DNA of 48,886 nucleotides, taken from Saccoglossus kowalevskii. Lineage: Eukaryota; Hemichordata; Enteropneusta; Harrimaniidae. The notes under the pieces are model-generated. The model was not told the origin of the DNA and ran no database searches. It saw only the letters and a program-made list of their open reading frames with translations. The DNA lies in the NCBI RefSeq assembly GCF_000003605.2, contig NW_003122910.1, positions 545,694 to 594,579 of the forward strand. The letters are read 5' to 3'. A program made the translations under genes and the position numbers. How positions within the stretch are numbered: position 1 is the stretch's first letter; every line of letters begins with the position of its first letter. Below, one piece after another: positions 30,501 to 42,560 of this stretch.

Positions 30501-31776
30501 TGTTTGTGTTTATTTGTAGAATATTGTGTTACCTTATGATTTGTATTGTGCTTAATCTAATGTGTCGTAAAACATTAATTTCCCAATAGACCAGGAGCTG
30601 GATACACACCATTATACAATGCCAAGTAACACACGTTTTAAAACATACAACCCAATATGTTATCTGGGATATCATACCATTCAATCGAACAAACAGCTGA
30701 ACCTATGCAAGTGAATTTCGCTGTAGTCCATGCTGACATACAGGTCATTTGATTGGCGGACAGTCGATACGAGTCGTGTGTTGCAGGAAGTAATCATACA
30801 ATGTTACGAAGTCGTTCCACACGTGTTGACCTCATAAAAGCTCATTAAATCTCATTTTCGCTGCTACCTCAGCTACACTTATTGCAATCGAGATTGATTT
30901 AAGTAAATACCCATTGGTTTATGTATTCTATTCGCGTACATGCAATTTAGAGATATTATGCTTCATCAGACTTTTCGACGATTGTACTCTTTATCACAAA
31001 CATTTACTTTTATGTGTGAAACTGTATAACCACAAGAGCGAACTGATCGTAGTTATGTTAATTTATGAATGTCATTGCGTTTGACATAAGCAATGCCAAG
31101 TGTCTACTAATTCAGTAAAATATTAATATGGTAACTATGTATTACTAGCAATTCAAACGCTGCGATTAATTGCGTCGCGCACATAGTTCAACATATGCTG
31201 AGGTAAGTAGAAACCATGAACCTAAATACACAATACAATATGAACATTGTGCAAGTAGAATAAATATAATGAATACTGATTGAAATCTGTTAAATAAATT
31301 AGGAATTTGATTATATATGATTTTATAACTGATATTAAAATTGTACTAGTAAACTAAAATAGACAACCTAGATCGGCGCGCGTACACAAAAAGGCATAGT
31401 GTTCCTCAATCCATGTCCAGTTCAGCAGATGACGTCAATTGTTGAATGGTTACATGTACTTGTAAAATAACATACGTTTCCTGAGATCTCTGACTACCTC
31501 GTTCTCGCCATAATGGCTGCCATCGAGCGATTCACATGCGGATTTCACATGACGGTATACACAGACAGATTATAGTAATAAGCCACATGTTTGTTAATGG
31601 ATCCTTATTTTATACTAATGTCATGTTCATGAATAAACATAATATACCATATAATAAATTAGTATAGTAGCCATAACGGCACCAGAATCGATTCGCTTAC
31701 ACAAAAGCTGGTCACTAATATGACAATGTCCTGATCGATCATGATAATCAGTTTGATACCTCAAAGGGTCGCTCAT
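27535..31776. other. 4.2 kb of AT-rich non-coding DNA
   Basis: The most featureless part of the window. The frame at 28775-28957 is ordinary. At about 29140-29180, TGGTGGGCGTGTAACC followed by GATATGAGTTCAAAC has a loose tRNA-like A/B-box layout and may be a decayed SINE. A strong donor-like CTGAG/GTAAGT at about 31203 closes only a short open stretch. Otherwise I see nothing. Confidence 0.45.
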
Positions 31777-31859
31777 TAGCTACCCACCAGGTTTCTACCA
31801 GCTACCCGCTGGCTGTTCACCGACTACCCACTGACTACCCACCAGTTATCCACCAACCC
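31777..31859. repeat. imperfect CTACCCACYRG-type tandem repeat
   Basis: Words such as AGCTACCCACCAG, AGCTACCCGCTGG, GACTACCCACTG and GACTACCCACCAG follow one another at 11-25 bp spacing. It is a pyrimidine-rich low-complexity array with no coding support. Confidence 0.6.
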
Positions 31860-34800
31860 AAACACGGCCAACGTAATATGTTCGTACACATACAAAAACT
31901 GCACACTCAAAACTCACCCAAACTATACCATATCAAAATGTCAGACGTTTGTTTTGGAATATAATAAAAGTCGAATAGTAGGATTGTTAGGTGAAGCCAT
32001 TATGCTGACAATACGCGTGTAACAGACTGTGATCGTACCAAAGTGGTTTGTGCTCTTACAAGTTTACGGGTTTTCACACTGAACTCTGGAATTTTCATAT
32101 TAAAACTATTCATTGAGATGAGTAAATATATATATTGACAGTTATCACTAATAGCAACACAGCCCATGTCAGTGGTATAGAAGTCCCAGTTGTCAACGAC
32201 AACATCGTCGCATTGATTCTACAAGACAACAACTGCCGTGATTTTTCTAAAATAGATACACATCAAGGGAATCTAAACACACATGATAAGGTCACATGCA
32301 TTTTGCATTGTCACTCTCACATTGAGACAATATCTGATAACATAATATAATATATATATGTATTTCTGAACATTAAAAAGGGAATTCAATTTAAATCTGT
32401 ACGAAGCTTATCGCCATCCGTTCTCGGCTTACGCGACGCGTGTTCCATTCATACCCACAGACACTAAGGCGCTACCGTATCAAATTCGTCATGTCTATAT
32501 CGAGCTCTTACGCTATGATAGTTTTCCTAATAAATTAATTAGTTAATTAATATGCTTGCAATGTGCTTTGCAATGTTAGTATTTATAATTGTGTTTGAGT
32601 TGAGACGTTTGTTTTCGGGATATATGTTAAATATTCTCGATATGACCAGTGCATATGCAAATTATACGTGCACGAATTCATTACTTACACGCACTTGACC
32701 GAGACGTGGCCAGCGATACGCATAAGCTGACAAAGAGACACAGAGCAGACTAACAAAGTAATAATGAAAGGAAACCAATATAACTTTCACTGTAAGCCTT
32801 AATATGTCATTTTGAATATATACATAAATGTGCTCGGTAACTTGAATTCACTTGATTATGTAAAACTACACTGTATCGAAATTAAACTTATTTTTATATG
32901 TATTATGACATAGAAATTGAGGGAATCATTGCTGTATTCGACTTTTCCCCCAAAATAAATAAAAATTCTAATTTCATCTTCGATAAGACTACGTTAGACC
33001 TCACGAGATCAAATAACTTCACATGATAGTTCACATTAAGATACTGATATTTTCAGTGGCGATGAACATGAAAATAAAGTGTCTACCATATCATAGTATG
33101 CATCGTTACCATTTGTCGTTTAACTGACAGATCACATGCATAATCCAATTATTAGATCAGCAGTCACATGCAATAATAAATGTTTTATTCATTATACCAG
33201 ACTCGACGGAATATGAGATAAAATCAGCTGCGATTGAAAAAGAAAAATCCTCCTTTTTCCATACAATGTGTTTTTGTCTTTCAAAATCACTCATGCTCAT
33301 GCTGTCCATTCAAATCTACTTTCATGGTCCACGCGTGTAAAGACACACAATACACACACTATTCATTTATATTCTGCTTACACAACCATAGACTCAGACT
33401 GTCTGTTAACTTACTATGTAGAGCAAATTTAACAATATTGGAAAACAAATGGTGTTTATTTTAACAAGTTCCCAGCAGATGTATTTCCAAAATCTAATCA
33501 AATTAACCTTATATGATCGAGGAGTCCCGCGATACAATAAAATATACAGTTCGCGAATTCAGATAATAAATATTTATACCATACACATCGGGAAATCTGT
33601 TAGTCGTTGCAGTACGCGCGGAGGGTGACGGAATACAGTCTATCGATACACACCGTGTCATAGCACATACACAAAGGAGTGATTCGAAGTCGATATTTGA
33701 ATTCACACACAAGGTAGTTAAAGTTACGTTTTTTACCAAAATTTATTCATTCTCAATGGTAATCGTTGTTCCGATGTAGCCACATTATTCTGTATTGCTG
33801 GGTAAAATACATGGTGCCCGCTTGAGATTGTTTATTTTTGGTTTTATGTGCTGAATCAATATACTACTTAGTCGTATGTGTTGATTTACTGTTACATGGT
33901 TTTAATGGAAGTCGATAAACTGCTGGGTTCAATGCCTAGACGATATATTATGGATTGATGCCCATGCGATGTATTTGGAGTGAATTCCATTACATTATTA
34001 TTATTATTGTTCTTAATGCATACCGTAAGAGCATATCCGATCCCATGACACCCTTGTGTACAGCCCGCATGTTTAGCTAGTGGAAGTGTAGAAAGTTTTA
34101 TATAGATTGACAATGTAAGACGTATTTGATTATGGTGAATAACAAACACATGAGTTTAAAAATTGCAAAAGTTAGCAGTGAATTCCATTATTCCAATTTT
34201 GTTTTACATCGACATTTTTATGATGTTGTACAATGTTTACAAACACACTTTATGCTGCCATTAGTTAGTAGGAGAAGGGGTCCACTACCATCTGGTTGCG
34301 AGTGCGTTTTGAATTGTTCTTTCGGGTTTATTACGGACCCTGAATTTTTCTTGGTGTTTTGGATAACATAATTTTGTCGAAGGTGTGTTTGCATTTATTT
34401 TGAGGGGTTACTTGGTATGGTATCTGGGTTCGCAAACAAATATTAGTATCATAATACACTCCGAGATGTGTGATTTTTAATTTTGTATTATGAATTAATA
34501 ATTGCTTCCCGTATAAATTTGACAAGGTTTTTTCTATCTTGGTATGAGTAAATTTCAGTTATTATAAATTAACATCTGGGAATTAGGGTGCCCAATAGGA
34601 TTGAGAGCGCGTCGAATCGGCGCCGCTTCGAGCTTGGAGGTAATATATTCACACGTAACGTAACATGAATGAGAAGTGACGAGTCTGTCATAGTGATTAC
34701 TCCGTCCAACAATGTAGCACGCCACGTCTAGTGATTCGCTACGTCTACAACGTCGTATGAAGTTTCCTTAACAAGTGCATGTAACGTACAGGGCCCAAAG

Positions 34801-35028
34801 TACACAAATAACCAATTAGTCTGAGAGGGTAGGGGTTCCTGACTGGTAACATAAAAATAGTAAACTGAATAATTCCATGGCTGTACGTTAGCATGCAAGA
34901 CATTGCAGATACATTAACACGCAATGTCAAGAACGCTTGGTATGCTGCAACGCTATGCCCGAAAAAACAGTTATTGTGAATGCATTTATAAATAAGTTAT
35001 GTAGCAAAAATGTCAGCAAACAAGCACA
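31860..35028. other. AT-rich non-coding DNA with one weak exon-like frame
   Basis: Apart from 32142-32290, frames here (33234-33464, 33509-33739, 33892-34149, 34126-34371 and others) are within chance expectation. CATTATTATTATTATTG at about 33994-34010 may be a retroelement tail without a clear stem. A strong donor-like signal could not be paired with an exon. Confidence 0.45.
32142..32290 (+). CDS. weak candidate internal exon
   Basis: It lies between an acceptor-like ATATTGACAG and a donor-like GATAAG/GTCACA. The open frame encodes NTAHVSGIEVPVVNDNIVAL then ILQDNNCRDFSKIDTHQ. The composition is rich in Asp, Asn and Val and unlike neighbouring frames. The VPVVNDNIVALIL stretch faintly recalls a retroelement protease-like beta hairpin, but the catalytic DTG/DSG is absent, so I make no family call. 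The pyrimidine tract is poor. Confidence 0.18.
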
Positions 35029-35172
35029 CAGACAGCGTAACACTGCACGACCCCAGTATTGTGAAGTAACAAGTGAACGTGTTACCAATGCTCATACACA
35101 CAGACAGCGTAACACTCCACGACCCCAGTATTGTGAAGTAACAAGTGAACGTGTTACCAATGCTCATACACA
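35029..35172. repeat. 72-bp tandem duplication
   Basis: Two copies (35029-35100, 35101-35172) differ by a single base in the comparison I can make (CTGCACG against CTCCACG), so the duplication is recent. The unit contains CAGACAGCGTAACAC and GTGAACGTGTTACCAATG. Because 72 is a multiple of three, one plus frame (34937-35209) runs through both as a 24-residue repeat (PQYCEVTSERVTNAHT). The frame has no other coding evidence and starts in ordinary AT-rich DNA. Confidence 0.95.
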
Positions 35173-37117
35173 CAGAAAATGTTCAAAGCCATCATATACA
35201 TCGAACTGAAATAAATATATAGCTAATATATTCATTGACGTCATTCTTACATCTGTGATAACTGTATTAATATTACCGATATACGTCCCAATATAATTCC
35301 TATGCGGATATTGAGTGCAGCAAGCGAGCAGCTGCGTACATCGCAGAGCAGTGAACTCAGTCTGTTTAACCATCAATCTAATACTGTATCCCAGGTATAC
35401 CGGTACATGTATGTGCTATATCGGGATATGAACCCATGAACCTTTTAATTTGCAGACAATGTTTTCTAAACAGCCTGTAACATATATCTCAGTTTCATGG
35501 GAGTGATTGGTCTCGTCCATTGGAGACCTACATCTGAATAGGTCATTTAATACCTGTCTGTGTGTGGGTTGACTGTCAACACGTCTATTTGTTTCTAGTA
35601 TATTTTCTTGCTTTATGAAATTAAATTGTGTTCACAGAATCAGCGAACATGCACAATGTGCTGTCAACATATATAGTGGAAGAAAATTTGTCGATAATAC
35701 TGAAGTACTAAAACATTGTAACCGCTCACATTGCAGAATGATTATTAAGGTTTCAATAAAGTTTACACAAACAAACGTGGGAAGATCGGATTCCAGCGCG
35801 ACTCGGATTCAGGAGTTGTTTGGAAGCGATAACAAATGAACCTTCCTCAATAATACAGGGTAACTACAATTCTTGTAATCTGGGAATAGTAATATTCAAG
35901 TTCGTACAATATTACTTATCGAATATTCAAACAGTCAATTACACAAATATAAATAAACACTATTAAAGTTTCATAACACAAGTTCATGGCGCACAATTGA
36001 CAGGTTTTTGCAGTAGCATACAAACACATGGACGAGACTTTAATTTTACAACAGTAGCATCGTCCTTTTAAAAATAAATAGTTAATAAAAAAAACAATAG
36101 TTTTTAAAAGTAATTTGGGGTTGTAGAGAACAACAATGTTATTCACGTTTTTAAATTTTCTCACGTGAAATCGCTTCCGTCCCCACTTTGAAGAGGGGTA
36201 CTAACAGTTAAACAGAAAAGGATCCACACTTTGAACTGATTTGGGTGGGTGGAATAGTCATCTAATATTGAATGTGTATATTCAAAACAAGTCTTTGAAA
36301 ACGTGGTATTGTATTGTAATATGATATATTGAAAACAATTAAGTGCGAACAAAGCGCCCTCCCTCGATTTCAAATGGTTTACCCTTAATCTGTTTCAAGG
36401 AACAAACTGCTCACCATTTAGACCAAGGATTCCTTATCTGAGTAAAAAATTGCTGACTTGCAAGATTTTGCTTTCGCACTTATCCAATTCCTTTCAAGGT
36501 GTGCGTGACGTATAGCAAATACAACAGTCACACTCGAGTATATTTAAAAATAAATTCCAATAAATTAAACATTTTGAGATATAAAATGCAATTTCTTCAA
36601 ATTAGCATTATGCACAACCTCGCGTGATTCTGTTTGTAAAAACATCGCAAAAATGATACTGTATGGAACATCCTCAAAATCACTGGTAGTATTGGTGACA
36701 ATATTGAAAGCTGGGTTCACTCACTTGTCTTAGCGTATAATAACTTCCGTAAAATGTGTAGCTTATGCAAATCAAATATACCAGACATCAAATGACCATA
36801 CATTAGGCAATTACAAATACTGTGAAAAGAGGTAAGCTGAATAACTCGGTGGTATGTGACAAACATACGTACTTAATATAATTAGAAGTACTTTGCCAAT
36901 CACAATATTTCAAGACAGCTATTTGCAAGTTCTGTCCCACGGGACAGTCACGTGTCACCTATAACAGATTGGCATTGGACGAATAACAAGAATGCAAAGG
37001 TCAAGGCGATGCTATCTTTCCCACCTCCCTCAATCGACACGTATGATCATCTGTGAACTTCTTTCGTTTGTAAATATGTGTGATGTTACGTATAAGTGCG
37101 ACGTGTCATCGTGTTAG
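35173..37117. other. AT-rich non-coding DNA with weak exon-like frames
   Basis: A plus frame following TTAAATTGTGTTCACAG at 35637 encodes ISEHAQCAVNIYSG and reads to 35839. A minus frame at 36161-36373 ends STPLQSGDGSDFT. Both are unsupported beyond composition. GCGCCCTCC at 36354-36362 resembles a CTCF core. Confidence 0.4.
36932..36947. other. 16-bp near-perfect palindrome
   Basis: CTGTCCCACGGGACAG consists of 7-bp arms around a 2-base centre. Such symmetry suits binding by a dimeric protein. The factor is unknown. Confidence 0.5.
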
Positions 37118-37193
37118 GACATCCTCCAGAACAACGCTTCCGAAGCCGCTGCCTGCCACCAGCACAGACACAAGTTGAATACCTTATACCGAG
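37118..37193 (+). CDS. candidate internal exon
   Basis: An acceptor-like GTGTCATCGTGTTAG ends at 37117 and a donor CCGAG/GTAACG begins at 37194. The 76 bases between are about 53% G+C, far above their surroundings, and open in phase 0: DILQNNASEAAACHQHRHKL, then NTLYR with one base left (phase 1). The GC step at both splice sites is the main support. The minus strand is open here too, so strand is not certain. No family recognised and no partner exon joined. Confidence 0.27.
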
Positions 37194-38188
37194 GTAACGT
37201 GGTGACAATTCAAATACTAAGAGTTAACATTTCTTATTTCAGTTTTCAATTTTTAACAATTATTCACCTTCTCATTAGAGCTAATCTGTTTTACTAGCCA
37301 CCCTGGGCATAGCAGGGACAGTAGCGACACTTTACGCAAATGGGCCGATGTGACATATATGACTTGGGTGCAATATGCTACTTATTTCCCTAATCGGGCG
37401 CTCTATTAGTTGTCTTTCACACTCAATAGCTCACGCATCCATACATTATACATATATAGATAGGTGTTACCACCCAATAACACACACATGATAAATGCAC
37501 CCTATTTTTGGATCGCTAGTGAACACGAGACTCGTCTATAAATATCATCGGATATATTACGCAATGGATTTCTCGTTAGCGTTGATGTTATAAGCAGAAT
37601 GAACATCTTAATATAAGTGTCAATTTACAAGAGGCTTCAACTTACGAATACATGACCCTAATCGATATATGACCTTGACCGGTATCAAATGCGAATCTTT
37701 AAAAAGTGTTTAGTGTTATATTTCCCACATATATAATATATCAAGGTAATTCCGTATTCCAGTCACCATTACGGCCTATCTACAACCTTCTTTCAAATAC
37801 ACTCTCTGTAATTTGATAGATGGAGCACAACCTCGCAAAGCAGGGTTAATATTCCCCGACATGATTCGGGAAATAAACTCATTATACGTTTAGATTTAAT
37901 TACCATAATCTACAAAACATCTATTTGGCGGAGTAGCTCGCAATTTTCTTTTTGCGTTCTAGACATGCGATTCAATGTTATCCTAAAACCTAACCGAGTA
38001 TAGAAAAGTAAATTGAGAAACGTTACTCAGTTCTGGTAAGCGTCAGAAAGGGCTTGTAATGGTATGGGCGTGGGAGATTGGTAACGTGTGCTATTCCAAT
38101 GTATGTAAACAGAGCCCTGTTAATGGGAGTATTTTTTACACTGTGTTCACACACAGTCTATTAAAATAACCTAGTAAATCGATTTAAG
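37194..38188. other. AT-rich non-coding DNA
   Basis: No feature supported. A donor-like TTCTG/GTAAGC near 38034 follows only a very short open stretch. Confidence 0.5.
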
Positions 38189-38440
38189 TCAACCAGCATA
38201 GCAAACAAAGTTCGAGTTACAAATACATGGTACATAACTGTCATTCAAGAGTACAATTATGAGTACGTTTACATCTGTGGATGTCAAAAGATCGACCATA
38301 ATGTCTTCATTATTCAAGTTTTTGGGTAATGCTCCCACTTGTGTCGCTTCACTGTAAGTGCTTTCTATGGTATGCACCGATACTCCCTTTGGGACGGTCA
38401 ATAGTGTACGTTTCCATATCGCGCCCGATATCGAATTCAA
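38189..38440 (-). CDS. weak candidate coding frame, minus strand
   Basis: The 83-codon frame reads MNSISGAIWKRTLL at its start and PKGVSVHTIESTYSEATQVG, then LPKNLNNEDIMVDLLTSTDV, before a hydrophobic end. The composition is balanced for this window. There is no convincing acceptor, promoter or poly(A) signal, and the length is within chance range. Possibly a retroelement fragment, but no motif confirms that. Confidence 0.15.
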   Translation of the reverse strand: MNSISGAIWKRTLLTVPKGVSVHTIESTYSEATQVGALPKNLNNEDIMVDLLTSTDVNVLIIVLLNDSYVPCICNSNFVCYAG

Positions 38441-41135
38441 GCTTTACCGTGGACTACGAACATTGCTTTTCGTTCTACATATGCTAGACACGTATTGATT
38501 TGTTGTTGTTGTTTTTTGGTGACGGCGTAACAATCACTAAACGTCATGAGGAATTGCATGAAGAAAAGTGCAAATTTGTGACAAAGGTTTTCTGTTTAGA
38601 ATCGTACAAAATACTATTCTCAACACAATGTGTTTATTAAATACAAATAATGATTAATACCGATGTGATAATTAATACGAAATAGATATTTCACCACTAA
38701 AAATACATAACTTATTCCTTCTGTAAACATGACATTGCAATCTACTTTTCCGACCCATGAGAACCGAGTCATTATGAACATTCGAACGATGCAATGTACA
38801 CGTGTCTGTGGACGTATACACTACCGCTTATGAGATATCTTATATGTACCAGTTGGGTTCGATTTCAGAAGAAGGAGTTATTTGAACCGTGTTAACACAC
38901 ATGTACTTTAATAAGGTTTAACCACACAGTGCAGTTACAAAAATAATATTTGGCCTTTATATAAGAAATCAACGATAATATGTTTGTATAGGTATAGTGG
39001 AAACCAAGACTCGGCTGGCTGATATGGTTCCTATTTATGTGCGTGTATTCGCCATTCGTGTTTTGGGCTTTGTATTTAGATATATAACAACGGCTTCCGG
39101 AATTCTGTCTCGTTCTCACAAGTTTCGTCTTCCGTCAACTTATCGCTTTGTACAGTAGAAATAACTAGAACCACGCCAATTAAGTGCTTAAATGTCTTTT
39201 ATTTTGAATAGTTACGTAGGACAACGATTACCAAATATTATCTCCTAAATATCATATTCATCATTCCGAGCAGCGTTTCTCACTACAGTAAATTTATGAA
39301 CTGCTATATCAACCAGGACACACTAAGACTTATTTAAGAAGTAATGTATTAACCAGCAGTCCAAGAACCGATCACTCTTGACAGATATGTGTCAAAATAT
39401 TGAATAACACGATATAATGATTCCTCGATCAAATATGTCACAGTTTCAAAGAACATTGCGAAAGTAAATGAGAAACAGTTTCCAAAATTAAATTGTCAAA
39501 AATAATAAAATCATTGATTCAACCATGGACCAAAGGTTATACGAAATAGTGTGACTCTGTGTTAAGTGCTTGCGTACCTTGTATAACATAGCCACAATAG
39601 TCAATAACGCAATCATAGTTTGAACTGAATAGAAAATGTCACCAATTGATGATGTCATTGATCGGGATATTACGAATCGTAGACATGGTTACGCGAATAA
39701 GACCTTATGAACTAATGCGATTTCTAGACGCAAACTTTCTATGGTTCATCATAGTACATTGACGAGTAAAGGCGTGTGATAATGGACACATCCACGAATA
39801 ACCTCATTCCAACAGCAATGCTCTTCAAAGAATCAGAATTTACAGATACTATGTACATGGGATTTTCGACGATGTTGACCATCGTTTGCTTAGCGTCTTC
39901 ATTTATATCGTTATAATAAATTCATGCGGTACATACACATATATTACGCGGGCAATTGTTACTAATGTCGAGCGTCCAATTTTATCTCGGTCTAAAAACA
40001 TTTGCTTCATAGCAACACCCGATCTCTGAAGACGTGAGTATATTTGCAGGACATCTCGTATTACTAACACTGCGACTGTATTTGCACAAAGTTATACTAC
40101 TTCATAGTTAATCTGATAATTTACTATTGTAAGTCTTTCCGTTTCTAAGCTATAAATGAGTGAATATCTTCATAAAATTGATCATATTAAAAAGGACGCA
40201 TTTTCTGTCATAATTTAAATGTGGGAGCGAGCTGGTGTTGCGTTTTCGGGCGCGTAATGGCTGTTTTAATACCATTTTTATGACATAGTTATCAATTAAT
40301 TGTCCAATACATCCACTGTAGGCCAGATGCTAACAATGTATTATCGAATCAGATCTACCCATTACTCGGGCACCTGAAAGTCAGAATTGTGTTATAGTGA
40401 TGTTGATCTCGATTTGCATTTAGTGTCCTGTTTTAGAAACATATAATTCCTCACGCAATATTCTAGACGCCTATAATATTTGAGTGGCCGGCGTCTGATA
40501 TTATTGATTAACTTAGTGTGTTCATTCTTTCTACTGTCAAGATCATCATACTCTGCTACGATATTGATCAAACATGATGTTTTCTATCACAGACGTGAGT
40601 CAGAAGATCGGTAGTATGATATTAGGAGTATGTATACTTGCAATGATTGTTATGATTGATCGGGAAATACTATGATATTTGTTTTTATCACGTACATTTG
40701 AAATCCATTGTAAGAACTGCTTTTCCTGACGTTTTAGAAAAAAAAAGTCATCAAGTTAGAAGAATTGTTCCAAAATACAGAAATTAATCTTCAAATTGCA
40801 AGTTGTCGGTTTCTACCATTTTATAAACTGATGTAAATGGTAAACAAATATGCATTTTGTATGTGGCATCGCGCGATCCGGTATCAAATTCAATTTGTGA
40901 AAGGTAGAGTGGGATACCTGGGACCAGCGATAATTATTATTCGTTATTATTTTATAACTCTTGAAGCGTATATTCATACTCATAGAAAATAACAAATTTA
41001 AAGGTTACCGAACTAGGGTAGAAGCAAAGCACTGACAGCTCTTTTCTCATAGGCCCGTAAATCCAAGCACTCGTCACTGACGATAGTCGCCGACTTTTGG
41101 ACTTTGTCATACTCAAAGTGCGATCATGATTATTC
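38441..41135. other. AT-rich non-coding DNA
   Basis: No supported gene or repeat in 2.7 kb. A B-box-like GGGTTCGATTTC near 38855 lacks a convincing A box. Frames at 38892-39119 and 40813-40995 are ordinary. Confidence 0.5.
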
Positions 41136-41210
41136 AGCGAGTCTGCTTACAGTGGTGAGGCGCGTTTGTCGGGATGCAAGTTTGAATCTTTTGTTTTCAT
41201 ATGTTCATAT
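41136..41210 (+). mobile_element. decayed tRNA-derived SINE head
   Basis: AGCGAGTCTGC, GTGAGGCGCG and GCAAGTTTGAATC occur in the same order as in the SINE at 3601-3673, with small insertions. TTTTCATATGTT follows as in that copy (TTTCATGTT). The B box is intact. The A box has decayed. Confidence 0.5.
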
Positions 41211-41266
41211 GTTTGTTAGTAATTTCGATTGATCGTATTGCAATGCAATGTCCAGTTGGGATACAT

Positions 41267-41300
41267 TTAAAATGCGGTGGTTGTCGCGCCGCGTCCTGTT
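41267..41300. mobile_element. solo terminal repeat of the GGGCGGTGGTCGTCGC family
   Basis: TTAAAATGCGGTGGTTGTCGC (41267-41287) closely matches the family terminus TTAAAGGGCGGTGGTCGTCGC at 4466-4486 (minus strand). No inverted partner is visible nearby, so this is a lone end. Confidence 0.35.
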
Positions 41301-41716
41301 CATTCAGAAATGTTGGAGAAATTTATATATTGTTAGTTAACCAAATCGAATGTTTGTTTTGAAACATGCCTAGTAGATGGTTCAATTCAGGTTTGGTTTT
41401 GTGTACAGCGGCCATAATTTCGATTTTCATAAATTATATCATGTATGGCATCATTTCTCTTTTCACTCTGTTATTCAAGAAGCGTTTCTCCTAGCGATGT
41501 ATTGTTATTCCCTTTTATAGTATGCATTTACGTTTTGACACATATGTCATTTTATTTCTAAACAAATATTAATATAGGTATACGAAACACACACACTTCC
41601 ATATATGTGACCAGTATGTAATACCGCTTTGAGAAATCAACATGTGAGTATATATTGATGACATGTATATATGTCAGAAACAGATTACGTAAACATTTTG
41701 ACTGATCGACGGATGG

Positions 41717-41745
41717 GCAGACAGACGGACAGACGGACGGACGGA
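41717..41745. repeat. GACG/GACA tetranucleotide microsatellite
   Basis: About seven GACR units run consecutively with alternating GACA and GACG, preceded by related decayed units (GACGGATGGGCA). Confidence 0.85.
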
Positions 41746-41958
41746 GTGATTGAGTTACTGACTAACCGACTGAAACATTTAATAACTCAAGAATGATTTT
41801 GTCTAAACAACTTTATTCTTCTTCGGTTTGATGAAGATATTATATTTGACATTTTACATGATTTGTATATGATCTCATATTTTGAGAAATTATAACGTGA
41901 GCTAAAAATCGGTTCATCATCTTGCAGAAAGCTTGAAATGTAAAAATAGCCGCCATAT

Positions 41959-42213
41959 TTAAGAGTGGTGGTCGTCGCGCTGCGCATGTGTGACATTTGT
42001 GTTGATAAACATTGATTTCCCCAATCCACTCTTCCAATGGAAATCACAACTATACAGTTTGACCTGAGCGCGACTTGCACTAATTTCTGCCGGTGACTCC
42101 CTAGATACCTTCCAATCACCTAATTAAATACCTAATTAAAGCTTGGTAACGTCTCAGTTTGTATTCGTTGATCTGCGCAACAGTCAAAGTCGCGACGACT
42201 ACCGCCCTTTGAA
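41959..42213. mobile_element. short inverted-repeat element (MITE-like), copy C
   Basis: The left end is TTAAGAGTGGTGGTCGTCGCG (41959-41979). The right end, read on the other strand from 42213, is TTCAAAGGGCGGTAGTCGTCG then CGAC. The ends are inverted repeats of about 20 bp and the whole is about 255 bp, longer than copies A and B. A 110-codon minus frame (41787-42119) runs across the left end and out of the element, so it is unlikely to be the element's own gene. A CCTAATTAAATA direct repeat sits near 42118-42138. Confidence 0.5.
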
Positions 42214-42424
42214 CAGAATTGTGTCTCTGATGTCACAGGTGTCATTGTTAAAAGACATATATTATATTAACGAACGTAAATATCAGTTTTAATTTATTAG
42301 AAAATAAGTAATTGGTTGCATACGCCACACGGTGGATCCTCGCCACTTTGCATTTGCATAGTGTTACAATCGCGCATATATTCCGATCGTGTCCGAGTTA
42401 GCGCGTTGAGTTATATAAGAATAC

Positions 42425-42560
42425 AACGTAATACTAAGACGTTGAAAAGTGTGCACGAATCGACGCAGACAGTACAGCGATAGAGATTAGCACCGGACGC
42501 GTACTAAAAGGTCTTCTGCATATTTTGCGGGCATTCACGTAATAGCCTCGTATCGTTTTC
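42425..42560. mobile_element. foldback element, copy FB4
   Basis: The left arm (from 42425: GTAATACTAAGAC, GAAAAGTGTGCACGAA, GCAGACAGTACAGCG) and the right arm (GCGTACTAAAAGGTC, TTCTGCATATTTTGC, CACGTAATAGCCTCGTAT) are inverted repeats of each other. Read on the minus strand, the right arm gives GAGGCTATTACGTGAAT then ATGCAGAAGAC, matching the left arm of FB2 (GAGGTTATTACGAGGAT, ATGCAAGAAGAC). Overall length (about 136 bp) equals that of FB2, so this is an older intact copy of the same family. Confidence 0.6.

Noticed and set aside
32142-32290. Retroelement aspartic protease
   Set aside because: VPVVNDNIVALIL loosely recalls the fold, but the DTG/DSG catalytic triad is absent. It is kept only as a weak exon candidate.
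33600-33660. Fifth copy of the foldback family
   Set aside because: CAGTACGCGCGG resembles part of the arm, but the rest does not align and there is no inverted partner.
34937-35209. 90-codon repeat protein
   Set aside because: The internal repeat is a recent 72-bp DNA duplication. The frame has no start context, splice signal or composition support outside it.
41787-42119. 110-codon minus frame as a transposase of inverted-repeat copy C
   Set aside because: It crosses the element's left boundary, has no recognisable motif and is within chance length.
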